This document shows positions 23,592 through 35,997 of a stretch of DNA of 64,000 nucleotides, piece by piece. The position numbers were made by a program, and so were the translations under genes. The stretch lies in the NCBI RefSeq assembly GCF_028009165.1, contig NC_079244.1, positions 682,001-746,000 on the forward strand. The letters are read 5' to 3'. The number at the start of each line of letters is the position of its first letter. Within the stretch, counting starts at the first letter, position 1. Below the pieces are notes generated by a model that was not told where the DNA came from, made no database searches, and was given only the letters and a program-made list of their open reading frames with translations. This stretch comes from Akanthomyces muscarius (lineage: Eukaryota; Ascomycota; Sordariomycetes; Hypocreales; Cordycipitaceae).

Positions 23592-24681
23592 ATGGCCGCC
23601 AGAACCACAGGATGCCTCTCCGAGGCCTTGGCCGCGCTGAGGATATCGGCAACCAAGGTCCGTCCCCGTCCTCAACGATACTCCTATTTGACGTCTTGCG
23701 ACTTGTCTAACAATTCAACAGCCTGCCGTGGCCAGCAAGACCTTTACTCGATCGATGGTTACCGAGTCGCCAGCTTCTGACATTACGAGATCTGCCTCGA
23801 CACCCCAGAACATTATCCAATCGTGGAACCCAAGTAAGAGGACGAGCGCATCAGACATCATCCCATCAGGTCACTAACCACTCGCCGCTTCAGTCGCCAC
23901 CGTCCCCGTCACGATTCACAACTTCCCCGAGCTCGAGCCGACATCCCTCGAGCAGTGGTCCGTCAACCACCTCTTCCTGCCGCTGCGCCGGGACCTGCTT
24001 TACAGCGCCGTCGTCTTCGAGGGCGACAACACCCGGCAGGGCACCGCCTCGAGCAAGACGCGCTACGACGTCCACGGCTCGCACCGCAAGATCCGTCCGC
24101 AAAAGGGCTCCGGCCGCGCGCGCCTCGGCACGCGCCAGAGTCCGTCCATCAAGGGCGGTGGCAAGACCTTTGGCCCGCACCCACGCGATTTCGGCACCAA
24201 GCTCAACCGCAAGGTCTACGACAAGGCCTGGCGCACCGCCCTCAGCTACCGCTACCGCCGCGGCGAGCTCGTCGTCTGCGAGGACGGCATGGAGCTCGCC
24301 GTGCCCGAGGATTTCGCGCGCGTCGCCCACTACTTCAAGGACGGCCTGCGTGAGGCTTACCTCGAAAAGTACATGCGCGGCGTGCTCGCGGCGCTGCGCC
24401 TCGGCAAGCAGGACGGCCGCACGCTGTTCGTCACGGGGACACGCCGCGACTGGCTGTACGGCGCCATGGAGAGCCTGCCGCACGAGGGCCGGGCGCTGGA
24501 CCTGCCGGACGTGGACGTCAAGGACCTGCTCGAGACGGGCAAGGTCGTCATGGAGAGAAGCGTGCTCAAGGAGATGATTGAGCAGCACCAGAGTGACTTG
24601 GTCACCCGTATCGCGGTCGGTGGCTTGCCGACAACGGGCCAGCCTACCAAGGGACCTCAGATTGGCGAGAGAGTCCTATGA
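23592..24681 (+). CDS. YML6: mitochondrial ribosomal protein uL4m
   Basis: Exons 23592..23657, 23722..23833 and 23894..24681 join to 321 residues. The first 70 residues are a presequence plus linker. The L4/L1e family core begins at TVPVTIHNFPELEP and contains WSVNHLFLPLRRDLLYSAVV, the long basic loop TRYDVHGSHRKIRPQKGSGR and RQSPSIKGGGKTFGPHPRDF, which lines the exit tunnel in bacterial L4. Later blocks are ALSYRYRRGELVVCEDGMEL and ALDLPDVDVKDLLETGKVVM. It is a core large-subunit protein of the mitoribosome. Length and the extended loop fit fungal orthologues. Confidence 0.94.
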
Positions 24682-24924
24682 GCTCAAGCAGAGCGGAAAA
24701 GGCAAACGAGAAGTCGCCACATACAGAGCGACGCCCACTGTACCATATCAAACCTCATGTAGAGTGTATTATTCAGTACCAAAAAACCTTGTATACTTGA
24801 TACTTGCTTGACATTTCTTAGCTTTGTGCATATATGTATGTGTATTCTACATCTAAGTTGGGTATCTTGCTTATAACGACATGGCAAACCCGTCGTTTGA
24901 TCTACGAATGACTATCCACCTCTC

Positions 24925-26649
24925 TTACAGTGCACCGCCGACAAGCGACACAATCCACATGGCGATGCGAACCTTGAGGCCGACTCTGCGCTCATTCGTC
25001 GAAAAGTCTTCCCTCGTCATCGTCCGCGCGTGCTCCTGGAGCCACTCCTGCTCGCCCTTGAGCCTGTTCTTCAAACCAGCGTCCCGCGTGACAATGAGCG
25101 CGCCGACCTCGAGGTCGTGCGAGTAGCTGCGCTTGGTGTAGTTGGAGCTGCCGATGACGCTCATCGACGGCCCGGCCGCTTCGTCGCCGGGCATGGCCAC
25201 CCACAGGCCCTTGGCGTGGTACGTCCAGCCGCCGGTCTGGCCAACACTGCCATTCCGCCACTCCTTCAAGGTGATGTCGGCGCCGCGGCCGCCGTGGTGC
25301 GCCGCGTGCACGAAGCGCTTCGCCAGCAGCGTGTACGCGTCCGGGAGCAGGCCCGAGACGCCGGGCGACTGGTAGAAGCCGTTGGCCTCGGGCGCGGCGG
25401 TGATGACGATGTTGCCGGTCGAGGCCGTGGCGAGGAGCAGCTTGGTGAGGGACGGCGCCGGGTTGAAGTAGCCGGCGGTAAAGGTCCAAGAAGAGGCGCG
25501 GTAGGCGGGCTCGGCGAGGCGCGTCAGGATGCTGGTGATGACGGGCAGCTCGGTGGCCGGGTCGGGCTTGGTGGTGATTTGCGTCATCTGCCCGAGGAGG
25601 TAGACGCGAGTGTTGTCGAGAGGACGCGCGGCGGGAGGGCTGGCGCCGGTGCCAGCAGGCACGGTGAGGAGCGGAGTGAGGATGGACGTGGCGCCACGGA
25701 TAAAGGCTTGCGGGTCGTCGAGCGGCGAGGGCGTAGAGTTGGTGGCGGGCCAGGTGAGCGTAAAGCCGGCTGCTTCGTCCGAGGGCGTGACGAGGAAGCT
25801 AAAGGAGGAGACGCCGTTGTGGATGTTCCAAAAATGGTCGGTGACTTGTTTGGACTTGAAAAGGTGATATCTGTCTTGGCGGTTGGTAAAATAATCGGTA
25901 GAGAGGTTGGCTCTATGTTCATTGTCAGTGTTGAGATTGATATTGGTCCGTGTCTAATAAAATACGCACCCCGACATGATAATCTCATCGTCTACACCGT
26001 ATAGCTTCATGTGTTGCAGGCCCCAACCCTCGTTGATGCGCTTAGGAATGTACTTTTTGCGCAGGCCCGTCAGGTTCGGAGTATGGTACATGCGGATCTC
26101 GACACGGTCGGCGCCGAATTCCGTCACCAGAGGCGCCAGCAGCGATGCGCAGGAAGGGTTCGGCGCTTCGCGTGTGCCGCGGAGGCAGTCGGTCAGGATG
26201 CTCAGCGTTAGCTCCGGGTTGCGACGGAGCGCCTCCTGAAGCGTCTCGATGAGTTCCCGCTCCGACTTGCCAATGTACAGCGTCGACAGAAAGATGCGGC
26301 TCTTGGCGTTTCGTATGCGCTCCTGCAGATTCTCGTGTTAGGAGAAATCGGGCCTTGTCATCGAGCGCAGCGGACTGATGGCCATGTTCCGTACCTTGAG
26401 AGTCTCGTAGAAATCACTCGGTGTTTTTAGAACCTGGATTTGATCGCCCTGCAGGTCTATGCTCGGGGCTAGCTTGTCGAGCTCCGTGACAAACGGCGCC
26501 AGCATGCCGGCTTTGCTGGTCGCCTGCGTGGGCGCAGCCCCCGGTGAAGTCGCAAACTGTCGAGCTTGAGCCCTGGCAACGGAGAGCTGCGTGGGCCGCG
26601 ACTGGAGGCGAGCGCGGGCGACGCATCGGCAGCAGCTGCGAGCAAACAT
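24925..26649 (-). CDS. PGS1: CDP-diacylglycerol-glycerol-3-phosphate 3-phosphatidyltransferase
   Basis: Exons 26395..26649, 25970..26322 and 24925..25912 give 531 residues. The N-terminus MFARSCCRCVARARLQSR is a mitochondrial-type presequence. The protein belongs to the phospholipase D superfamily with two HKD motifs: HMKLYGVDDEIIMSGANLS, split by the second intron, and HAKGLWVAMPGDE followed by SVIGSSNYTKRSYSHDLEVG. Pgs1 makes phosphatidylglycerolphosphate from CDP-diacylglycerol and glycerol-3-phosphate, the committed step of cardiolipin synthesis in the inner mitochondrial membrane. The first acceptor could instead lie 9 nt upstream (26332), adding three residues. The CTAAC branch site favours the CAG acceptor used here. 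A hydrophobic end (AMWIVSLVGGAL) is present. Confidence 0.93.
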
Positions 26650-26960
26650 TTTTACACCACCGCGCGCAGAAATCCACCAAGAAAAATGAATGCACTTGTT
26701 CACCGTCTAGCAAGTGCAAAAACAGTTCCAGTGGCTTCGCGATGATGGAACAGTTCAAAAAGTCGCCATAAAGGGTAAAGTTCCATCAAAACTGGTACCT
26801 TAGCTTTAGCGGAGCTCCGATTGGCTTTGCAGGGCGGTAAAGTGGAGCATTCGACGCCGAAGTTGTGCCGCCACACTTCCAACTCCAAGCAAGCATCATC
26901 CCGACCGAACCTTTTGACATCCCGGCACGACCATTGAACTGCTTCGTCAACACCGCAGCC
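26650..26960. promoter_or_regulatory. shared divergent promoter, PGS1 / NDUFA12
   Basis: This 311 bp spacer lies between two divergent genes for inner-membrane mitochondrial functions. An inverted CCAAT (ATTGG) is at 26820..26824, reading CCAATCG on the minus strand. Regulation by the CCAAT-binding complex is an inference from the motif. Confidence 0.45.
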
Positions 26961-27741
26961 ATGTCGACCATTCCGCGTACGTTGCGCAACATCCGCAAGG
27001 TTGGAATCAAGGTATGAGCCGACCTGGGGGATATCCCCAAACTCAATTGACCGGGAGAGGACGGCGGGACAAAATGCTGACCTTTAAACAGGATTACTTG
27101 GTTCAGATGTGGGTATGTATTCGACGCCGCGACCGACGACACGAGATGGAACTCTAGACGATAGCTAACCAACGGCTGTCTGTTTTTGGAATATAGTACA
27201 TCGGTACGATCCATCCCCCTGCCCCGATCCGCAAGCGATGAGGAATTGCCTCGCGCCCAATTTGATCCAATCGCCAACACACGACGACGACGAAAGGAGT
27301 AGAGCAAGCAGGCTAACGCATGGGTATGAATCTAGGTGACACCAAAGCCGGTACATACATGGGCAAGGACCGCGCCGGCAACAAGTACTTTGAAAACGGC
27401 GAGGAGCTGCCCCTGCGCACGCGCTGGGTCCAGTACGCCCAGCACGACTTTGACGCCGCCCAGATCGAGCCCGGCTGGCACGCGTGGATGAGTTACGCCG
27501 TCGACTCGGTGCCCGGCGACGACCACCTCCTCACCGCCGGCACCCGCAAGTTCGAGCCCGCGCTGCCTAAGCCCAACTTTACGCAGACCCGCGGCGCTTT
27601 CAAGACCTACAACACGTGCGTTTCAAAACCCCCTTCTCGCTGGGGAGAATGAAGAGAGCAAGGAGAGATATGCTGACTGTTTAATATAGCACCAAGAGCA
27701 AGTTTACCGCCTGGGAGCCTGTCGCTGCCCCGAGATCATAG
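26961..27741 (+). CDS. NDUFA12: complex I accessory subunit NDUFA12 (B17.2)
   Basis: Five exons are needed: 26961..27011, 27092..27112, 27197..27203, 27336..27615 and 27690..27741. They give 136 residues. Exon 3 is only 7 nt and encodes the YI of the conserved YIGDTKAGTYMGKD motif. Other family blocks are LRNIRKVGIKDY at the N-terminus, ELPLRTRWVQYAQHDFDAAQ and IEPGWHAWMSYAVDSVP, ending KSKFTAWEPVAAPRS. NDUFA12 is a small peripheral subunit of the matrix arm of NADH:ubiquinone oxidoreductase. The length is typical for the family. The gene body therefore has four introns in under 800 bp, the densest splicing in the window. Confidence 0.93.
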
Positions 27742-28070
27742 GTCAATTGTTTTGTTGTTTGAGAGCCGGACATGTACATATTCAGCGGGAGCTAGAGCAG
27801 ACTGGGACCAAGTTACTTTGTCACAGATAGCAAAAATGGCATCTTCATCACAAGTTTTTAATTGGAGTTTTGAGAACCAAAGGAAACTGTAATCAGATAT
27901 GAAGTAAGCAAAAAAGAAAGTATTCAAAACTAAAAGTCGGGCAAAACATTGCACCGATCAAGAAAACATCTCATCTACGACAGTTTACCCAAGATTCTAA
28001 CCATGGCAAAAAGACGGCTCTAGTTCGTAGGCAAACAGAGAAAAATGGCACACTTCTATGTCGACTTCGT
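27742..28070. other. 3' intergenic spacer
   Basis: An AT-rich 330 bp spacer between the convergent NDUFA12 and transhydrogenase genes. Nothing coding seen. Confidence 0.5.
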
Positions 28071-31000
28071 CTACAGCTTGGACTGGATGGCTGCCTTGAT
28101 AGCTACACAAATCGTTAGTCTAGGGGTGGGATGCGGGCATAGATTGGCCAGAGCGTACCTTCGCAAGAATCCTTGGCATCGCCAAACAGCATCTTGGTAT
28201 TGGGCATGTAGAACATGGGGTTTGGCACATCAGCTGCAAACCGTTAGCACGTGTATAATCTCAAGTCGATGCGTGTCACTTACCATAGCCACTGGCCATG
28301 CCACGTTTCATCACTACAACCTGCTTGCTCTTCCACGCGTGCAGCACAGGCATGCCCTCAATGGCACTGCCCTTCTCCATGGCAATGGGGTTGACCGTGT
28401 CATTGGCACCAATGACGACCGCCAGATCCGTGTCGGAAAAGTCGTCGTTAATCTCGTCCATCTCAAGGACAATATCGTAGGGAACGCTCGCCTCGGCCAG
28501 CAGCACGTTGCACTGGCCCGGCATGCGGCCGGCGACGGGGTGAATGGCGAAGCGCACGGTGATGCCCTTGGCGCGCAGCATCGAGACAATCTCGGAGATG
28601 GCGTACTGCGCCTTGGCCACGGCCATGCCGTAGCCGACAATCAGGATGACCGACTCCGAGTTGAGCATGGCGTCGGCCAGCTCGTCGCTCGACGTCTTGG
28701 TCACCTCACCCTGTGGTTTGTACTCTTGCGCCTCGGTGGGCGTCGACAGCCCGCCAAACAAGACATTGGTGAGCGACCGGTTCATGGCCACGCACATGAC
28801 GTACGACAGGATGGAGCCGGACACGCCTATCAGCGCCCCCACCGTCGTCAGCAGCGAGTTGTCCAGCATGAAACCTTCCGCCACGAGCGCAAAGCCCGAG
28901 TAGGCGTTGAGCACGGTGATGACGACGGGCATGTCGGCGCCGCCAATCGCGGACGTGGTGGTGTAGCCCTTTATGAAGCTCATGACGGCATTCGCCGTCA
29001 GGGCACCGGCGGCAATGAGCGGCGCGCCGGGCGCCATGGTTACAAAGGCGCCCATTGTAGCGGCATTGGCTGCCAAGAGGCCGCCGTTAATAATGTGCCG
29101 TCCGGGCAGCATCTTGGGCTTTGAAGACATCTTGCCAGCAAGTTTCATAAATGCGACAATGGAGCCAGTAAATGTGATGCCACCTACGTATGTTAGTGGT
29201 GATGAAGGAAGGGGGGGTGAGAGGCAAACAGAGCATACCGATCAAAACGCCGAGGTAACCAGTTACCATGTGCAAAGTAGAAATGTCTGAAATGCCAGCC
29301 ATGACACTACCGATACTAGTCAGGACAGCAGCTAGACCGACAACGGAGTGCAGAGCAGCAACGGTCTGAGGAAGGTCAGTGGGCGTGATGCGCTTGCCAA
29401 TCAAAGCACCTAGAGTTTTGTGATTAGTATTCATACGCCGTCGCACCATGTCAAGTGAAAACGTACCAGCAAGAATACCAATGGATGCAAGAGCACCAAA
29501 CTGGGTCAAAACCTCAGGGGAGAAGCCAGCGGCGAGCAAGCTGGCAAGAACACCAGAGGAAACACCGAGCATGCCAAGCATGTTGCCCATGCGGGCCGTG
29601 GCTTGCGACGCCAGGCCGGAAAGGGAGCCGATGCAGAGAACAGAGGAAGCAAGGTAGCCGGCTTGGACGAGACCGCCAGCTCCAGTAGATGCGGCTGCGA
29701 GGAAGCCGCCGCCAAACACGGCAGCGGGGATGGCGTACAGCCATGGGTACTCGGGAGGATCGGTAGGACCTAGATATTTCATGTCAGTGCGTACGGCGAG
29801 ACATGATCAAGCCGAAACTCACGCTTGAACATGTCGAGCATGCGCTTCGTAATGACAAAACCACCACCAACATTGACAAAGGCGAGCAAGACACTCAGAG
29901 CGCCAAGAGTCTGGGGAATGGTGCCGGGCAGATAGCCTCCGCCGAGGATAAACAGACCACCGACACCAACCATGCCGGAAATCGCATTTGTGACACTCAT
30001 CAGAGGTGAGTGCAGAGCAGGGGCCACGCCCCAGATGACACGGTAACCGATGAGACTGGCCAGAGCAAAGGTGAAAGCGTTGGACATGAAGATGGGGCCG
30101 GTAAACTTTCCAATGGCGAGCACAGAGGCCATGCCACCGGTGACGAAGCCGACCTCGCGTGACTTGACCTGCCACGGCGTGAGCGCAACGGGCTCGGGCG
30201 TCACCTCGGCGGCAGCAGGCTTAGAGGGGGTGGGAGGGGGCGCAGGTCGCGGCGCGGGAGGCAGGATGTCGCCCTTTTGGGTGACAATGGCGCCGCGAAC
30301 GACTTCGTCGGAGAGGTCAATGCCGAATTCCTTCTCTTGCGGGGTCATGGAGAGCAGAAACTTGGTGATGTTGTTGGAGTACAGAGTCGAGGACTGGGTA
30401 GGTAAACGCGAGGGAAGATCCGTGTAGCCTAGATAACTTGTTAGTGCATGGGAGGCAAGGGAAGCATTTGTGTTTTCCGTACCGATGACCTTGACGTCGT
30501 TGTAGACCGCAAGCTCGCCCTTCTTAGTGGCTTCGCAGTTGCCACCAGCTTCGGCTGCCAGGTCAACAATGACACTGCCAGGCTTCATGACGTCTAGCAT
30601 GTCCATCTTGATCAGCTTTGGCGCAGGCTTTCCGGGGATGAGCGCGGTGGTGATGATTATGTCGACCTCCTTGGCCTGGTCTTTGAATAGCTTCATCTCG
30701 GCCTCGATAAACTCCTTACTCATCTCCTTGGCGTAGCCGCCAGCGCCAGATCCGTCCTCCTCGATTTCGACCTCGATGAACTCGGCGCCGAGCGACTGCA
30801 CCTGCTCGCGCGCAGCGGGGCGGGTGTCGAAGCCGCGGACAATGGCGCCCATGCGGCGGGCCGTGGCAATGGCACTGAGCCCGGCGACGCCGGCGCCGAT
30901 GACGAGCACCTTGCAGGGCGGGATCTTGCCGGCGGCGGTGACCTGGCCTGTGAGGAAGCGGCCAAAAACGTTGGAGGCTTCCAGGACGGCCTTGTAGCCG

Positions 31001-31824
31001 GCAATGTTGGCCATGCTGCTGAGGGCGTCAAAAACCTGGGCGCGCGAGATGCGCGGGATCATGTCCATGGCGAAGCAGGTGGCGTGGCGAGCGGCGATCC
31101 TCTCGACGAGATCCTTGTTCTGGGCGGGCTGCAGCAGGGAGATGATGGTCTGGTTTTCCTGGATGGCGTCGACCTCGTCGAGCGACGGGCCGCGGACCTT
31201 GAGGACAATGTTGGCGCGGGACCAGACGGCGGCGGCGTCGTCGACAAGCGTCGCGCCGGCCTTTTCGTAGGCCGAGTCGAGAAAGTCGGCGGCCGCGCCG
31301 GCGCCGCGCTGGACGAGGACCTTGGAGTAGCCCTTTTTGAGCAGGACGGCGACGTTGGCGGGGGTGACGGCGACGCGACGCTCGTCGGGAAAGGTCTCCT
31401 TGGGGACGCCGACATTGAGCTGGGCGTAGGGCGTGGTCTGGGGTAGCACGACCGTCGAGTATGTCTTGGGCGGCGGCGGAATGGGCGAGACGGCCGAGGC
31501 ATGGCGGACCAGGGCGAGCGACTTTGCAGCGGCGGGCACCGAGGAGGCCTTGATGGTGGTGAGCCACCGGCGGCAGCGGCTGCTGCTGCTGCTCACCAGA
31601 AGTCTACCATCTGCACAGGTGGCGATATTGACGTTAGCGATTGGCAATCACACCGAGGCATCTTGTGGTGGGTAACGCAAGCTGTGCGCACACGTGTGGC
31701 GGGGGAGAAGAGCAGCTTTCTTGATTGTCATACCTTGAAGGCTAATGCGAGCAAGTCGAGCAGGCGTGACAGAAGAGGACGAGGAGAGCTCAGAAGCCAA
31801 TGGGCGCAGGAAATGGGACGCCAT
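28071..31824 (-). CDS. NNT: mitochondrial NAD(P) transhydrogenase
   Basis: Eight exons (31734..31824, 30483..31610, 29823..30428, 29467..29769, 29239..29409, 28284..29183, 28159..28233, 28071..28102) join exactly to 1101 residues. The order is: presequence; domain I with [17 protein letters not shown] and the NAD-binding GAGVAG loop near residue 270; multi-helix membrane domain II; and NADP-binding domain III with [32 protein letters not shown] and [20 protein letters not shown]. All parts of bacterial PntA and PntB are fused in one chain. The enzyme uses the proton gradient of the inner mitochondrial membrane to reduce NADP with NADH, supplying NADPH for redox defence and biosynthesis. The 54-nt second intron has no stop and keeps frame, so retention would insert 18 residues. 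Confidence 0.96.
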
Positions 31825-34457
31825 TGCTTTTACCCGACACTCATCTGCGGCAGCTCAACTTTTTTCCGTGAGTGGAAAAAAAAAAAAAAAGGTCAAGCTG
31901 ACGAGGGTCCGGTAGGTAGCCGATGGGCGATCTTGAGTCACCGATGGCGGAGCTCTCTGGTGTGGATATGTGATGTCCGAGTGGCCAAGGCCGGAGATGC
32001 GAGACACAACTCGGCGGCAAGAAAAATTCGGCAAACGCAAGGGTAGAAAATGGAAGCAATCGACAAGGCAGAAAAGCAACAAGAAGGAAGCAGAAAATAG
32101 CGTGGAGGAGGGGAAGTTGCCTGCACAAGGGAGACGGAGCTGTCTCTGACGATCTGCCTACCTACACGCACGCGTAGAGCTACCAGTACAGGCACCACCC
32201 AAGCTACCTAGGTACCTACCTACAGTGGGGTGTAGCGGTGTTTGTTGGTGGCTGGTAGCCTAAATTATAGGTACCTCAGCAGGTTCACCCGGAGACGGCG
32301 TCGTCTCGGCCCCTCCCACACTTGGCGGCCAAGCCGTGACGCGACACTACTGCAAGTGCAGCGCCCGCGATGAGGTAACATGATCCCTTGGGTAAGGTAC
32401 TTTGCTCAAGGCGCGTCCAGGCTGTAACCATCCAAGATGAAGGGTGTGCCAGCCAAGCCATCGGTAGTCGTGTGTGGTGGTCCACGGTGTCGAGTGTGCG
32501 GGGCTCGATACAGCGGGCTATAGCGCCTCGGACACTTCAACTTTAGTGCTGGGTGGGGGGAGTTGCAGCGCTAAAACCTGGGGGTGGGACGGACACCTGC
32601 ACCCTCGTCACCCCTCATCGTAGCCGTCCCAGCTATCCGTGCGGAGTAGCAGCCTCCCCGCGTCCTCCGGACAAGACGATATGTTGGTACAAATCAGCGT
32701 GAAGCTGGACCTGAGGTGGAGAATTCTTCAAATCTTGGAAGAGGAAAAAAAATACTCATGGGTGTCTCGTAGCTGTGGTCTTGAGAGAGAGGACATCAAA
32801 CACTCACGAGCAGTCATGGAAAAAGACTATGAAATGCTCGGACGCTTTGTGTATTCCGGCCCGAAATAGCCCAGCTTCCTCTTCTAGCGTAGAGCCGCAA
32901 CGCGGGGTCAGATTCTGTTATTCATAGAATTGGGTGTCGCATCTGCGAGGGCATCCTGCGTGCTGGCACGCTACGACACCACATCAAGCTCAGCGAGCGT
33001 GTCAAATTAGAGCAGAAACTTTCTTGCAAGTACAAAATCGACATTTTCTATCGCTCTCGTGTCACATGATGATGAATCTCGCTTTGATTTCCAATTTTGG
33101 GGGAATGGCAGAGTTGTCATCGCACTTTTGACGCAGGCAGATATCGGGAACAACAATCAGATTGGTTCTCATAGTCGGACATCTGCAGCAATTGATACTC
33201 TGCTGTGTAAAAGTCACTTGTGACGATGCGAAACGGGCTCTTTAATCACATCAAGTATTTTCCCAGAGTCAGGCGTTGGCTTTGCCTCTGCCGTTGTAGT
33301 CTTGTCTATCCTTCTGGCCAATGACGGGTATAGGGTAGTGGACCACCCCATCCACGAGAACAACTGCCGCTATTATTCCTGATCAACTAAACAAAGGTTG
33401 GACATCTATATCTCGTTCAAGTATACCGGTATATAGAATGAAGGCAACTTGGGCATGTCGGCAAGACTGCCAGGGCTCGGCTCGTGGAGCTCAGTTCTCT
33501 CCGAGGCTCTCTCGTGGTGGACGTGGCCTCGACGGGACGACAACAACATCTCACGGGTCTCCTGTCGACACCATTCGTAGCTCGGGATCAGCGGTTAGAT
33601 AGACGGCGAGCCAATCAAACCATTTCGCGCCTAGTTCATTTTGGCTTTCAGTTATGCGGCATGGGCTCCTATCCCATTGAACTTAAATTGCTTCCGTCGC
33701 AATGTTAGCAAAGTAAAAGGGCTGGGCAAGGGAGAAATGCTGCTTCTATGAAGCCTCTAGTGCAAAAAAGTTGAATGGAGACCCCTTTCTATTAGAGCAA
33801 GTGACCAACGGCGCTTAGCAGATCGTTATTGTCGTCATGTCTTCAACTGTCTTGGTAGTCCAATCGATCGGCATGCCCAGAATAGCGGCTCCGACAGCCG
33901 CCAATGGACAAAAGAGGACAGAAAAAAAAAGTAAAAAAGAAAAGGCAAGACAGGCATTGACCCCTTTCTGGGTAGAGCTGCGCGAAATACGATCTATACT
34001 CTAATTTAAAGATAGATTTGTAGTGTCAGTGCAACAGTATGAGCTCTACGTTCATGCTCGTGCGCGCGAGGCACAGGTTAATTGGTGCTAGATCCTGCCT
34101 GATTTGGGCTCATTCATCTTGTATTAACCTGTATACGTTACATTTTTGGTACAGCCTTTTCACGTCCAATTGCTGACTCTGCGCGATGCTGATAGCCCTG
34201 GGCGCCTCCCGCTGATGGGAGAGTTGGCCTCTTTTGATGAAAGTGGTCAGCGTATACAACCAAAGAAGCGGAATAAAGCTGATATACCAGATATTGAAGC
34301 GTCACGAGCAGTCGTCGACTAGTCTTTGGCGTGGCTTTGCAGCCACACTTGATAGTCAATCTCACTGAGCCGGCAAAGTTGAAGAACCTATCTCAACCAC
34401 TGGAGCAGTAATTTCCAACTGAATCTGCTGTTGGGACACTACCATGTCCGGCTCCAC
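31825..34457. other. 2.6 kb gene-poor region
   Basis: No supported gene. The first few hundred bp are the transhydrogenase upstream region, with a poly-A run near 31878 and CCTACCTA-type short repeats (ctacctaggtacctacctac) around 32203..32223. From 33 kb onward the sequence becomes AT-richer and marks the switch from housekeeping to accessory gene content. Confidence 0.45.
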
Positions 34458-34754
34458 CTAGACTGCTAAGAACGCAGCGAGTCCGGCAGCACCGGCAGCA
34501 TAGGCATTTAGACTGGGGACTGCCGCAAAGTTCGTGCTTCTTGAGGTGCTGGAAGGAGCGGCATCGTTGGCAGTGCCTGTTGGATCCGTCGCGCCGGGAG
34601 CTCTGGAACCCGTTACCGTGAAAGTCCACCGGCTACTTGTCGCAGTTGTCGAGCTTACGCTCGAAGCAGCTGTGGAGCTTGCCTCGGTTGTTGCGGCTGC
34701 AGCAGACGTGACCGACAAGGCAATAAGGCCCAGGACCGCTGAAGAGACTTGCAT
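34458..34754 (-). CDS. small Ser/Thr-rich predicted GPI-anchored surface protein
   Basis: A 98-residue single-exon frame. It begins with a clear signal peptide (MQVSSAVLGLIALSVTSAAA). The mature part is almost all Ala, Ser and Thr, ideal for O-glycosylation. It ends with a small-residue stretch and hydrophobic tail (NAYAAGAAGLAAFLAV), the layout of a GPI-anchor signal. Such small proteins are common in fungal cell walls and evolve fast, so no family can be named. It lies about 1.2 kb from, and divergent to, the S41-like peptidase gene, which has the same signal plus anchor design. Confidence 0.65.
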   Translation of the reverse strand: MQVSSAVLGLIALSVTSAAAATTEASSTAASSVSSTTATSSRWTFTVTGSRAPGATDPTGTANDAAPSSTSRSTNFAAVPSLNAYAAGAAGLAAFLAV

Positions 34755-35997
34755 GATGGCTGGTGGGAGTTGTTGAATATACTTTGTGAACGTTTTGATG
34801 AGGCAGAAAAGACAATCAGCTTGTAAAGTGCGATCTGGCTTAAACTTGGGGTATGCTGCAGCTACTTATAGAATCGTCGACTTCAGACAAGAAATAGTAA
34901 AATCTCGAGGTTCAGAAAGACGTCATAAGTTTGTTCTTCCCGCGGCCGGGGTATCGGAGCGATTGATACAGAAGGAAAACCAACGAGTTGCCGATCCCTA
35001 GTTGAGGCCCCAAATGACTCGTTGAACCGAGGATGACATTGTCTTACAAAGTACTTCTTTTTTTTTTTTTTTGCGTCGAGACCAGCTCGGAACCTGTCAA
35101 AACCAGACCGACGCAAATCTTAAGGAATAGTCATGACATCAGTGACAGCAATTACACGGATTACCCGTTATATTCATCGGTTTATTCAGCTAGCCTTGAT
35201 GGGGCTTCAACAATCCATGCCACTTTAGCCGGGAGACTAACCCATTCGAGGCAACAATTACCTATTCGAGGAATCCAGCGCGACGGTGGCTATTTTTATT
35301 TTTGACCCCGTTCGCTGCGCTGAGGCCGGGCAGCAAGGTCACTTACAAGGATAAAAACTAGTGGCAAGGATATGCGCCGAGTATCTTTGGCGCCTGTCCT
35401 TCCGTGATTGGCTGCTAATGCTGCGGTGTGCCGTCTGCGTCTACAAATACACAGCAGGACGCTGAGATTCAGGTGCAAATCCTGGTTTTTCTGTTCCTGG
35501 CTAACCCACCATTGTTAGTGGGCAGAATGACTCTTGCCAGCCGCCAGCCTTAGCGCAGCCAAGAGTAGTAAATCGTCTTCCGATGAGCCCTCCATGCAAG
35601 GCTGAGTTGTGGCTTTGCCTATTTGAGAAGTCTAACGCGACGGTGGCGTTTTCAATGGGCTCGTCCTCCGACTGAGCCTCAATGCAAGGCCTAGTGGCCA
35701 TGCCGCTTTGTTCAGTGAGCTAACTTAAGGCTTACCTGTGGGCTTGATTGTCCATGGGTCCTGGAGTTGTGATCGACAAAGTGCGGAAACCAGGCAGACA
35801 AGAGGTGACATGAGATCATTGATGTTGTTTCTCTTGCTATTGGTAATTGCTAGTAGAGCGTACAAGTATCGTTCTCGGCCCCAGGTAAAAGCTTGGCTAA
35901 AAAACTTGGAAATACTTAAGCGCCCGCCTTCTCAATCTCTTTTGCCAGCTTCTTCTAGGGCTCATGGCCTCGGATCTCGCAGCTTGAAAACACAATC
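34755..35997. other. intergenic between two surface-protein genes
   Basis: A divergent 1.2 kb spacer. A poly-T tract lies at about 35057..35072. Two loosely similar segments around 35262..35300 and 35617..35655 share cctatt-gag and gcgacggtggc cores and look like old duplicated fragments. No coding sequence is supported. Confidence 0.4.

Noticed and set aside
25030..26004. 324-codon plus-strand frame opposite PGS1
   Set aside because: Antisense to PGS1, which has both HKD motifs and correct splicing.
28045..29124. 359-codon plus-strand frame opposite the transhydrogenase
   Set aside because: His/Arg-rich shadow of the conserved NADP-binding domain gene.
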